DNA of 64,000 nt from JAJCYL01 sp963664285 (lineage in GTDB: Bacteria; Bacteroidota; Bacteroidia; Cytophagales; Cyclobacteriaceae), in contig CAXXNX010000007.1 of the NCBI GenBank assembly GCA_963664285.2, positions 61,729 to 125,728 of the forward strand, read 5' to 3'. Shown here piece after piece: positions 1 through 8,276 of the stretch. Every line of letters starts with the position of its first letter. Position 1 is the stretch's first letter. The translations under genes and the position numbers were made by a program. The notes beneath the pieces were generated by a model that worked only from the letters and a program-made list of their open reading frames with translations, did not search any database and was not told the origin of the DNA.

Positions 1-3
1 CTA

Positions 4-1029
4 TTGAAGTAGGCATATAATAAATAATGATTTTGACTCTAAAAACAGCTTGAAATACTTTGTTAAGTCACTGATATTCAGTATATTAATATCAATTAAG
101 AGTAAAAGTTAAATTTCAAGATATGGAGAAAAAGTATGAAAGTCTAACACTTTTCGAGTTTCAGGAGAAATTCCCCGATAACGACAGTTGCCAAGAATAC
201 CTGGCCGAATTGAAATGGCCCAAAGGGTTTAAATGTGAGAGGTGTGGCCATGACCGGTATTGCGGTGGGAAGCTGCAGCATACACGGCAATGCACTAAAT
301 GCAAGTATCAGGCTACTCCCACTAGTAGCACCCTATTCCACAAGGTTAAATTCCCACTTTTAAAGGCTTTTTATATTGTTTACTACATGAGTACAAATAA
401 AAAAGGAATTGCTTCTACTGAACTGAGCCGAAAACTGGGGTTGCGCCAAAAAACCTGCTGGCTGTTCCAACACAAGGTTATGAAAGCAATGGCCAGCAGT
501 GGCAAATACCCGCTAATGGGCAAAGTAGAAGTCGATGAAACGGTAGTAGGAGAACAGGAAGAAGGTGTTGTAGGGCGTCAGAATAACCGAAAAAGGCAGG
601 TTTTAGTTGCAATTGAGAAGAAAGGCAGAGGAGTTAGCCGAATGTATGCCAGGATAATTGACAATGCAGGTACCAGGCAGCTAAAGCCTTTTTTCGAAGA
701 TCATATATCCTGTCGGGCTAATATCAAAACCGATAAGTGGAGGGGATACATGCCCTTAAAAAATAAATACAGCCTCCTGGTTCAAACCGACAGTGGAAAG
801 AAGGGTAAGAACTTCCCAGACTTACACAGGACAATTATGATGTTCAAGGCCTGGCTTAGAGGTATCCATCATTCCGTAGATAACCTTCAGGCATACATTG
901 ACCAATATTGTTATAGGTTTAACCGCAGTCAGATGAAAGGTGGAATATTTGATAATCTGTTGGACAGAATGGTGAATCATAAGCCTTGTCCTTATAAAAT
1001 GATTTGTATTTATTAAATGCCTACTTCAA
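4..1029 (+). mobile_element. IS1595-family insertion sequence
   Basis: The ends are near-perfect inverted repeats: the left begins TTGAAGTAGGCAT and the right ends ATGCCTACTTCAA. The 8 bases after the right end (1030-1037, GCGTTCTA) would be the target duplication. Only its last three bases (CTA, 1-3) are visible on the left because the window starts there. An 8-bp duplication is normal for this family. The target is an IS1182 copy, whose intact relative at 19920-21624 carries the same GCGTTCTA at the matching place. The element carries one transposase gene. Confidence 0.9.
123..1016 (+). CDS. IS1595-family (ISXO2-like) transposase
   Basis: A 297-residue DDE transposase. It has an N-terminal zinc ribbon with two CxxC pairs (CERC near residue 38, CTKC near 57), then a helix-turn-helix-like stretch, then the catalytic domain with VEVDETVVG (first Asp near 138), KTDKWRGY (second Asp) and a C-terminal NLQAYIDQYCYRFNRS block typical of ISXO2-like enzymes. 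The length is normal and the frame is open from ATG to TAA, so it looks functional. It is the only gene between the inverted repeats. Confidence 0.93.
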   Translation: MEKKYESLTLFEFQEKFPDNDSCQEYLAELKWPKGFKCERCGHDRYCGGKLQHTRQCTKCKYQATPTSSTLFHKVKFPLLKAFYIVYYMSTNKKGIASTELSRKLGLRQKTCWLFQHKVMKAMASSGKYPLMGKVEVDETVVGEQEEGVVGRQNNRKRQVLVAIEKKGRGVSRMYARIIDNAGTRQLKPFFEDHISCRANIKTDKWRGYMPLKNKYSLLVQTDSGKKGKNFPDLHRTIMMFKAWLRGIHHSVDNLQAYIDQYCYRFNRSQMKGGIFDNLLDRMVNHKPCPYKMICIY

Positions 1030-1416
1030 GCGTTCTATTAGTTTCTCATCACTGATACTCAGGTAGGACTTAAGAAACATCAGCGCAAACATCCCTTTTG
1101 AGGAAAACCACCGGGGAGCACCAGGTCCGTTATTTTCTTCAGGCAGGCAGTCCGCTAACTGATTCCACGGTAGACTATCATAAACTGCACCCAATTTACT
1201 GCTCTTAAACAAATACCATTTTGGAGTTAAACCATATTCGGGTTGGAAAAGCCTTTTTTGCATTCTAATTTGTGGTGTTAGATGTGTTCTACACCACAAT
1301 CTAGCAAAACAAAAACCCCGAAAAAAGCCCTATTCGGCCGATTTCGGGGTTCTTTATCCTTTCAAACCTCTTTTAACTCTTTGATTATCAGAATCTTAAT
1401 TTATTCAAAGACGCCC
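1030..1416 (-). mobile_element. IS1182-family remnant (5' third only)
   Basis: The sequence matches the promoter end and first about 90 codons of the intact IS1182 at 19920-21624. It ends at the same terminal repeat, ...AAAGACGCCC, at 1416. The transposase frame (start at 1299) is cut at codon about 90 by the IS1595, and the last two codons read into IS1595. The rest of the element would lie left of the window. The terminal repeat stops 18 bp short of the yicC stop codon. Confidence 0.9.
1311..1351 (-). terminator. Hairpin terminator carried by the IS1182 remnant
   Basis: The arms AACCCCGAAA (1314-1323) and TTTCGGGGTT (1342-1351) pair perfectly. Read on the minus strand the stem is followed by a T-rich run (TTTTTGTTTT), as in an intrinsic terminator. 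In IS1182 it sits upstream of the transposase and faces it, so it would block read-in from outside. Here it lies just downstream of yicC on the same strand and may now end that transcript (inference). Confidence 0.7.
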
Positions 1417-1434
1417 TGAAAACCCGTGTGAGTC

Positions 1435-2307
1435 TCAGAGGAGATTTAGCAGTTGCTCCCTGATCTTTTCTAGCTCCTCCTTCATTTCGACTACCAAGTG
1501 CTGAATAATTGCGTCATTAGCCTTCGATCCAATAGTGTTAATTTCCCTTCCAATCTCCTGGGTGATAAAGCCCAATTTCTTGCCTTGAGAAAGATCCGAC
1601 TCAAGGACTTCTTTAAAATAACTCAAATGACTCTTCAGCCGTACTTTTTCTTCGGTGATATCCAGCTTCTCAAGAAAATATATAACCTCTTGTTCGAATC
1701 TGTTTTGGTCAATTGAATCACCACTTAAGTGTTCTTTCAAATTACCATTAATCCTATGTTTAATGGTTTCGATCCTTTTAGGGTCTTTCTCCTCTACACG
1801 AGCCAGTTTCTCTCCTATCGCTTTAATATTTAATAGTAGAACCGGCAAAAGCTTTTGGCCCTCAGAAATTCTATGATTATCACAACCGTCTATAGCCTCT
1901 GTTATTACAGACTCCACTTTTGCCCATTCTTTATCTGACGGTTCATTCTCTCCTGCAACTATTACATCAGGTAACTGAACTGACAATTCAAAACAGTTAA
2001 CCCCATATTCACCGGTTTCTTTAGATAACTCCTTTAATTGATTATAGTAACCAAGGAAGATATTCTGATCAATACGGTTAACATTTTCAGCGGATTCATT
2101 CAAATAATCTACTGTCAAGTTTATTTTACCCCTTTGAAGTCTATCCCCCAATAGCGATTTGACCGTCAACTCGTGCTTGCTAAACTCTTTTGGAAGCTTT
2201 ATAAGCACATCGAGAAATTTAGAGTTGAGGCTCTTAACTTCAACAGCAATTTTTACACTGGATATTTCATATCTGGACGCACCATACCCGGTCATTGATT
2301 TAATCAT
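1435..2307 (-). CDS. yicC: YicC-family endoribonuclease
   Basis: A 290-residue protein starting MIKSMTGYG, the signature of the YicC/YloC family, which in other bacteria acts as an endoribonuclease linked to RNA turnover and stationary-phase fitness. The N-terminal YicC domain runs to about residue 155. The C-terminal DUF1732 domain includes the conserved GREINTIGSKAND block near 255. Length is typical and the frame is intact. It is cytoplasmic, with no signal peptide. It is followed downstream by the IS1182 remnant and its terminator. Its upstream neighbour, the TolB-like gene, lies 61 bp away on the same strand. Confidence 0.93.
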   Translation of the reverse strand: MIKSMTGYGASRYEISSVKIAVEVKSLNSKFLDVLIKLPKEFSKHELTVKSLLGDRLQRGKINLTVDYLNESAENVNRIDQNIFLGYYNQLKELSKETGEYGVNCFELSVQLPDVIVAGENEPSDKEWAKVESVITEAIDGCDNHRISEGQKLLPVLLLNIKAIGEKLARVEEKDPKRIETIKHRINGNLKEHLSGDSIDQNRFEQEVIYFLEKLDITEEKVRLKSHLSYFKEVLESDLSQGKKLGFITQEIGREINTIGSKANDAIIQHLVVEMKEELEKIREQLLNLL

Positions 2308-2368
2308 GTTTCAAGGATACTGATTATTGATCAAAAGTAAACGCTAATGACTATCTGGTGGAGAGATT

Positions 2369-5300
2369 CTAAAATTTATGGCCGAGGGTCAGGTAGAATT
2401 TCAATTTACCCACTTCAAAATTTTCAATTGGTTTTGCGAAATCAAACTTCATATAGTAGCCCAGCATGACCGTTCTCATTCCAAATCCGAAGCTTGCTAA
2501 CCATGGACTTTGAGAATTGCGTAATGTTGCCTGAAATGGTGATCCCGAGTTCTTCACCACAACCGTATTTACACTGTTTTCTTCTCTGAAAGGTGAAATG
2601 CCAGTCCACGCTGATCCGACATCATAGAAACCAATGAACATGAGATTTCTGAAAAAATTGGATTGAATTGGACCTCTCATTATATACCTAATGATTGGTA
2701 TCCTTAGTTCTGCACTGAAAGTCATAACATTATCCCCATTGAATTTATCGTATTTATAGCCTCGGAGTGGTACGTACTCATGAAAAAGAATATTTCCATT
2801 GTCCACATTTGTGACGCCCCTTAGTGGATCTGAATCACCCTTCTTCACCGTGCCGTTGAATAACCAGTTACTCATACCTCCCAATAAAAATTGAGGCGGA
2901 TTGTTCCCGAAAAATTTACCGTAATAACCCCTCAATGCCAAAGAGATTTCCCGGTGAATTTTCTGGTGATGGCGGATGTCAAAAAATAGCTTACCATAAC
3001 TTTTATTCCCATTCGAAATACCGGCCCATTGGTGTAAGCCAATTTTCGCCCTGGCTCGTTCATAAACATTGAGACCCTTTGTCAGGCTATTATCAAAAAC
3101 AAATTCAAGGCGAAATCCGGTAAAAGTATCGTAAACATCCCGTCCGGGTGGAGCAGCAATATTAATTGTTCCTTCAGCAAGCTCCAGATACCTGGTAGAA
3201 GCCAAAAAAGGCCGGAAAACCAATCTTGATGTAGTGGTCACAGGCAATGCTCCTCCGAATTCTAGTTTATTGAGAATATATTTTTGAAGTGATGCTGCTG
3301 GAATGCCCTGGGTTCTTCGATCATCTTTATCATGGATGATACTTTTTCGGTCATACCTGACACCAAGATCGAGCTTGTATTTCAGGAGTTCATACTCTCC
3401 AAAGAAATCACCACTTCGCAGATCTGAAATTGACAATACCCCTCCATAGAACCTCTCGTCTTCTAAAAGATCATTCATTTGAGTTTCCAATAATATGCCA
3501 AATCCTCTCAATGGGTCAATCACAAAAGAGGTCACAATGTTCTGAGCGCTGAACCTTGTTTCATATGGATTGGGTCCAATTATTTCGCCTTTATCCTGAA
3601 ATTGCCTGTAATTAGAAAGGAATGACTGTGTCTGAACTTCTTCCTCAGTCTCTTCTTCTATAACTTCCTCATCAAAGACATAGTTATCAGTGTCAATATA
3701 ATCATCAAGGCTTGACAGTGAGTCCGGCAGCGTGGATTTAATCAGTTCTTCCGGTTCCGTCAATAGCAATGTACTATCTTGGGTAAGAGGTGTTACATTA
3801 TCCGCTTGTTGAGCTCTTTGATTGAGCCTGTTCGTGACAAATTTAGCTTGTTGCAAGTCCTGTCTGAACGTTTGAGGAGTAAATACCGACTTATTTCGAT
3901 CAAAATCAGTACTATAATATAATTTATGTTCTCCGCTATTAAGCAGTGTAAAACCCAGACCATTTCCGGTTTCAATTATATCGAAATTTTCAACGCTGGT
4001 GTTAAAATTTGAAATCTGAGTAAATATGTTTTCCGAAATGACATATTTGTAGATATTGTTAATCCCTTTCTGGTCACTTAGATAGTAAATTGTATTGCTA
4101 TCAACCGGTCTCGGATTTATATCCTTGCTCAAAGTATTGGTTAATCTCACCACTATGTTTTCAGTCGTATCCAGATCATAAATAAAGAGATTATAGTTGT
4201 CATCAATGGCGCTGAGATTGCTGTCAGTCACAATCAACGAATCTGTTGTCCTATTAGAACTAAAAACAATGCCATCTGTCCCTGGTAAAAACTTAGGATT
4301 AATGTCATCATAGGAGTCATTAGTGAGTCTTCTTATCGCATTTCTTCTCAGACTGAGTAAGAATAGATCATTCTTACCATTGATATCTGCACTAATGACC
4401 GCTAGTCTTCCATTGCTGTTGAACCCAATATCTTTTATCTGATTAAATCTCAAAAGTGGTTTGGTTATAGTCACTTTGTTTTGATAGTTATATTGTGAAA
4501 GTTGGAGTCTACCCTGGTACATATCAACTATACCTAATGTATTCTCATCAATCCAAGAAAGGATGGGCAATTCCTCATCGTACTCCTGGTTGATCAATCG
4601 ATATCCTTTGGCAAGAACTTTCTTCTCCTTGCCAGATTCAAGATCTCTGATTCTCACGCTATAACGACCGTTATCATTAGCAGAATAGGCAATCTTTTTA
4701 CCGTCAGGACTTATTTTGATTTGATGAAACTTCAAATCCCTTATTCTTTTTATTAACTGATCATCAGCTGAAGGTGATATGTAATTACTAACTGCATTAG
4801 CGCCTGTTTCGACATAGTAATTTTGCCAATTAATCAGAAACTGCTTAAAGGGAACACCCAGTGTACTGGCGATACTATTCTCTTCATTTCTTATAATCCG
4901 AGTTAGGTTGAGTACATTAGAAATATTACTTCTTCCATGTTTAATTGCTATATAATTCCAAATTGATTGGCCAAGAAGTTTTGCGTCTTCACCGGATAAT
5001 CTTTTCAATTTTTTGAATTTCTTATTTTGAAAGTAGTCCCGCGTATAGTCATCCATTCTGATGTTCCATCCATGAGCTACAAATAAGGCGGCGCCATCCA
5101 TAAACCAGGCCGGTAAACTTAATAGATAGGCACTTTGAAACATATCGGAAAGGCTGCCACCAAACATCATGTCATTTATAAGAAGCTGAGCTGTCTTGAA
5201 CAATACGTCTCGCTTAAAGGCTTCCATTGTACCACTATACGCAACTTCTACTTGCAACTTTATAAAGTTCGTTTGCCCGCCTATTGTAAAAGGAACCTCG

Positions 5301-5611
5301 TATAAACCTTTGTTACTTTGCTGCAAATCAGTGACCGAATTATAGAGGAAGATCTTCGTTTTAGCGTATGGTGCGTATCCGAGCACATCAGTGATCCTAT
5401 TGAACTCCTCTTCCATGTATTCAATAGCCAGTTTGGCGATATCCTCTCCTCCATCATAAAAATAGATGTCCAAATTCTCTGAGCTAAAGTACCACCATAC
5501 AAGATTTTTGTGCTGTACCCTATTCTTCCCAAAAACCTCTTTTGTAGACTGGCCATAGATCTGGCCATTAAACAACACAGCAATAAGCAATGCTAATAGT
5601 AACTCCCTCAT
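2369..5611 (-). CDS. Exported TolB-like (PD40) propeller protein with C-terminal beta-barrel
   Basis: A 1080-residue protein with a signal peptide (hydrophobic MRELLLALLIAVLF, cleavage near YGQS). Residues about 30-280 resemble the peptidase-like N-domain found in front of such propellers, with a WFMDGAALF segment but no HExxH. Residues about 290-600 hold PD40/WD40-like blades (KISPDGKKIAYS near 305, and DINPKFLPGTDGIVFSSN). An acidic linker near 640-670 follows. The last about 370 residues are rich in alternating aromatic strands and end in a terminal aromatic residue (GHKF), fitting an Omp85/surface-antigen barrel. It is probably in the outer membrane; its role is unknown. The 5' neighbour on the same strand is the FAD oxidoreductase. 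Confidence 0.75.
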   Translation of the reverse strand: MRELLLALLIAVLFNGQIYGQSTKEVFGKNRVQHKNLVWWYFSSENLDIYFYDGGEDIAKLAIEYMEEEFNRITDVLGYAPYAKTKIFLYNSVTDLQQSNKGLYEVPFTIGGQTNFIKLQVEVAYSGTMEAFKRDVLFKTAQLLINDMMFGGSLSDMFQSAYLLSLPAWFMDGAALFVAHGWNIRMDDYTRDYFQNKKFKKLKRLSGEDAKLLGQSIWNYIAIKHGRSNISNVLNLTRIIRNEENSIASTLGVPFKQFLINWQNYYVETGANAVSNYISPSADDQLIKRIRDLKFHQIKISPDGKKIAYSANDNGRYSVRIRDLESGKEKKVLAKGYRLINQEYDEELPILSWIDENTLGIVDMYQGRLQLSQYNYQNKVTITKPLLRFNQIKDIGFNSNGRLAVISADINGKNDLFLLSLRRNAIRRLTNDSYDDINPKFLPGTDGIVFSSNRTTDSLIVTDSNLSAIDDNYNLFIYDLDTTENIVVRLTNTLSKDINPRPVDSNTIYYLSDQKGINNIYKYVISENIFTQISNFNTSVENFDIIETGNGLGFTLLNSGEHKLYYSTDFDRNKSVFTPQTFRQDLQQAKFVTNRLNQRAQQADNVTPLTQDSTLLLTEPEELIKSTLPDSLSSLDDYIDTDNYVFDEEVIEEETEEEVQTQSFLSNYRQFQDKGEIIGPNPYETRFSAQNIVTSFVIDPLRGFGILLETQMNDLLEDERFYGGVLSISDLRSGDFFGEYELLKYKLDLGVRYDRKSIIHDKDDRRTQGIPAASLQKYILNKLEFGGALPVTTTSRLVFRPFLASTRYLELAEGTINIAAPPGRDVYDTFTGFRLEFVFDNSLTKGLNVYERARAKIGLHQWAGISNGNKSYGKLFFDIRHHQKIHREISLALRGYYGKFFGNNPPQFLLGGMSNWLFNGTVKKGDSDPLRGVTNVDNGNILFHEYVPLRGYKYDKFNGDNVMTFSAELRIPIIRYIMRGPIQSNFFRNLMFIGFYDVGSAWTGISPFREENSVNTVVVKNSGSPFQATLRNSQSPWLASFGFGMRTVMLGYYMKFDFAKPIENFEVGKLKFYLTLGHKF

Positions 5612-5650
5612 CCCGTACTTTACTTCATAAATATCATCCCTAAGAACTTA

Positions 5651-6700
5651 TTAAGATAACGAAAAATACCTGTTGATATTTACTTCAGAATCTAAAACTT
5701 CCCCAAATTCCAACACTCTATAAAATTGATTGGCATAGTAAGGCACTAGTGATACTCCCTTTGTTCCAAAACCATTGAAAATCGCTACTTCCGGTCTTTT
5801 GGGGTGCATGCCAATAAATGGCCTTCGGTCAGGAGTGGTTGGTCTGATACCTGCCTTGCCCCCCAGAATTTTGTAATCTGTATTCACCAAAGTTTCGAAC
5901 TTGTCAATCAAATACTTTTCACCTTCTTCAGTCATGTTGACGGATAAGTTTTTCCAGTTATATGTCGCACCAACTCTATAGTTGCCATTACCTTTTGGTA
6001 ACACAAAAACGCCACGATTGATAATAGTGTCAACCTTTAACTCACTCATTATATCAAGTATTTCTCCCTTGACTGGTCTTAATGGTAAGAAGCTAAATAG
6101 TGCATCTGTGTAAATACCTGTACAAAAAACAATTTTAGACGCAGTTATCCCCCTGTATTCCAGGAATCGTGAATAAACTTTCAACTTTTTTTGATCAAAA
6201 AACTCTGATGACAGGCATTTGAGTTCGTTTAGATATGATGCCATTGAGCCAAGTAGGCTTGGAATATCCACATAACCTGAAGGCTTTAAACTTATCCCCC
6301 CAAATGGATCATTGACGCCATTAAAACGAGAATTAAGAGAAATTGTGTCAATATATGGAGCAAACGAAGGATCTGCACTTTTGGCCTGCCATTCATTTTG
6401 CTCAGCGATACTAATAAACGGCCGATAAATCTTAACCGGATGAAGAAATCTCCTCCTCAGCGTTAATTCGATGTCTCGATAAAATGGCTCAATTAATGGA
6501 AAAAGTCTTTCTGCATTCCATGTTTTGACCATTTTACGACCAGTTATCGGATTGTAGAGACCAGCAGCCACTCTCGAAGAAGAGTGCTTTTTATTATCAT
6601 CAAAAACGTGAACAGTTTTCCCATTTTTCAGTAGAACATAAGTCAGTATCGAGCCAGCCAAACCCTGCCCAACGATGATAAAATCTACTTTTTTTGTCAC
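5651..6700 (-). CDS. FAD-dependent oxidoreductase (DAO family)
   Basis: A 349-residue cytoplasmic flavoprotein. The N-terminal Rossmann motif IVGQGLAGS binds the FAD adenosine part, and the C-terminal IFNGFGTKGVSLVP block is the usual second FAD contact of the D-amino-acid oxidase / glycine oxidase superfamily. A substrate domain lies between them. Related enzymes oxidise amino acids or act in tRNA modification (MnmC-like). The substrate cannot be read from sequence here. It lies 39 bp upstream of the TolB-like gene on the same strand and is divergent from the MBL hydrolase gene. Confidence 0.8.
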   Translation of the reverse strand: MTKKVDFIIVGQGLAGSILTYVLLKNGKTVHVFDDNKKHSSSRVAAGLYNPITGRKMVKTWNAERLFPLIEPFYRDIELTLRRRFLHPVKIYRPFISIAEQNEWQAKSADPSFAPYIDTISLNSRFNGVNDPFGGISLKPSGYVDIPSLLGSMASYLNELKCLSSEFFDQKKLKVYSRFLEYRGITASKIVFCTGIYTDALFSFLPLRPVKGEILDIMSELKVDTIINRGVFVLPKGNGNYRVGATYNWKNLSVNMTEEGEKYLIDKFETLVNTDYKILGGKAGIRPTTPDRRPFIGMHPKRPEVAIFNGFGTKGVSLVPYYANQFYRVLEFGEVLDSEVNINRYFSLS

Positions 6701-6779
6701 GTTAATTTATCAAGAGTTGATCAGATTGAATTTTGAATAATAAAAGGTCAAATTTGCAGGCCATTCCCATTTATTACCC

Positions 6780-7430
6780 ATGATTACAATTAAATCTTTC
6801 GAATTCAATCCATTCAGCGAAAATACCTATGTTCTTTCAGATGAGTCTGCGGAATGTATCATTATAGACCCTGGCTGTTTTTCTGCTGAAGAAAAGGATG
6901 AGCTCAAAAGATATATTAGTAATCAAGATCTTAATGTTGTAAAATTAATTAATACACATTGCCACATTGATCATGTTTTTGGAAATGCATTCATCAAAAA
7001 CAAGTATGGTGCTGATTTAATCATTCATAAGTTGGATGTACCAACCTTGGAAACAGTTCAAGTGTATGCTCCTGCGTATGGTTTCAATGATTATGAGCCT
7101 TCTCGGGCTGATCAATATATGGAAGAAGGTGATGTTCTGACTTTCGGGAAATCGACGCTGGAAGTATTATTTGTTCCCGGTCATGCTCCGGGTCACATTG
7201 TCCTGGTAAATAAAAATCAAAATTTCTGTATCGGTGGCGATGTTTTGTTCAGGGAAAGTATCGGGCGAACGAATCTGCCAGGTGGAGATCATGAAACGCT
7301 TATACATAACATACATGAAAAAATGTTCGCACTGGATGATCGTATTTTGGTTTATCCAGGGCATGGACCTACCACCACTATCGGTCACGAAAAGATCCAC
7401 AATCCCTTTTGTTCCATTGCCGCAAATTGA
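6780..7430 (+). CDS. MBL-fold metallo-hydrolase (glyoxalase II-like)
   Basis: A 216-residue enzyme with the metallo-beta-lactamase metal motif THCHIDHVFG (HxHxDH) near residues 59-68, a PGHAPGH His near 138, GGDVLFRESIGRTNLPGGD (bridging Asp) and a final YPGHGPTT His. This pattern fits the small YcbL/glyoxalase II-like group that hydrolyses thioesters. The exact substrate is unknown. It is cytoplasmic. The stop is 7 bp before the TTG start of pssA, so the two are probably co-transcribed. Confidence 0.88.
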   Translation: MITIKSFEFNPFSENTYVLSDESAECIIIDPGCFSAEEKDELKRYISNQDLNVVKLINTHCHIDHVFGNAFIKNKYGADLIIHKLDVPTLETVQVYAPAYGFNDYEPSRADQYMEEGDVLTFGKSTLEVLFVPGHAPGHIVLVNKNQNFCIGGDVLFRESIGRTNLPGGDHETLIHNIHEKMFALDDRILVYPGHGPTTTIGHEKIHNPFCSIAAN

Positions 7431-7437
7431 TTGAAAC

Positions 7438-8121
7438 TTGTCCATCAGTCGACATATACCCAATATTTTCACCAGCTTTAACTTATTATCAGGCTGTATA
7501 GGAATCGTCTATGTAACCTCTGGTAGGCTGGATTACGCTGCTTACTTTGTTTGGATTGGAGGATTTTTTGATTTTCTGGATGGATTCTCCGCAAAATGGC
7601 TCAAGGTCGAGTCCCCGATAGGCAAAGAGCATGATTCCCTTGCAGACATGGTAACTTTCGGTGTTTTACCATCCTTTGTCGTTTTCAAATTATTGGAAAA
7701 TCAGGGGCAGGAATGGATTGCTTATTTTTCATTTCTTATAGCCGTATTTTCAGCGCTACGGTTAGCTAAATTCAACATAGACACCATGCAAAGGGAAGTA
7801 TTTATTGGCCTTCCTACACCGGCCAATGCCCTTTTTTTTACCGGTCTCACTTTCGAATCTGGCACCTATATAGGGGAATATCTTACAGATTATCCTATCC
7901 TATTGATAGTAACCTTGATTTTCTCATTGGTTATGGTTTCTCCTATCAAATTCATTGCATTAAAGTTTAACCATACCCATTGGAATGGAAATGAAATGAA
8001 ATTCGTTTTTCTTCTGGGTGCATTTGCAATTACCTTAATTCTTGGGATACAAGCAGTTTCACTTGTTGTACTGTGGTATATGGGTATTTCACTCTTAGGT
8101 AATGTGATTTCGAAATTGTAG
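7438..8121 (+). CDS. pssA: CDP-diacylglycerol-serine O-phosphatidyltransferase
   Basis: A 227-residue membrane enzyme that makes phosphatidylserine, the precursor of phosphatidylethanolamine. The CDP-alcohol phosphotransferase motif is clear near residues 45-75: DFLDGFSAKW...GKEHDSLADMVTFG, with the spaced Asp residues that bind metal and CDP-lipid. About six hydrophobic helices are visible. The start is TTG; MSISRHIPN is the usual family N-terminus and no ATG is available closer. It follows the MBL gene by 7 bp. Confidence 0.93.
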   Translation: MSISRHIPNIFTSFNLLSGCIGIVYVTSGRLDYAAYFVWIGGFFDFLDGFSAKWLKVESPIGKEHDSLADMVTFGVLPSFVVFKLLENQGQEWIAYFSFLIAVFSALRLAKFNIDTMQREVFIGLPTPANALFFTGLTFESGTYIGEYLTDYPILLIVTLIFSLVMVSPIKFIALKFNHTHWNGNEMKFVFLLGAFAITLILGIQAVSLVVLWYMGISLLGNVISKL

Positions 8122-8207
8122 CATTCAATATAACGAATAACACAGCGTTCAATGAGCAGGATTCCGATAATACCAACTGTAAAGAATGATATGCTCATAC
8201 GAATTCA

Positions 8208-8251
8208 ATGCCTGCGTGCCGGAATGCCGTCACTACGGTATGCAGGCATGT
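8208..8251. repeat. REP-like palindrome upstream of porU
   Basis: Nested inverted repeats: outer arms TGCCTGC / GCAGGCA and inner arms ATGCCGT / ACGGTAT (one mismatch). It lies between pssA and porU. An ATG inside it opens a frame running into porU, but this would put 23 unlikely residues before a proper signal peptide. It may be a repetitive extragenic palindrome or an RNA hairpin in the pssA-porU interval. Confidence 0.6.
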
Positions 8252-8276
8252 GACCGATGAAGTCAATATTGTACTC

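Noticed and set aside
8208..8276. Upstream in-frame ATG for porU
   Set aside because: It lies in a palindrome and would place 23 residues before a normal signal peptide.
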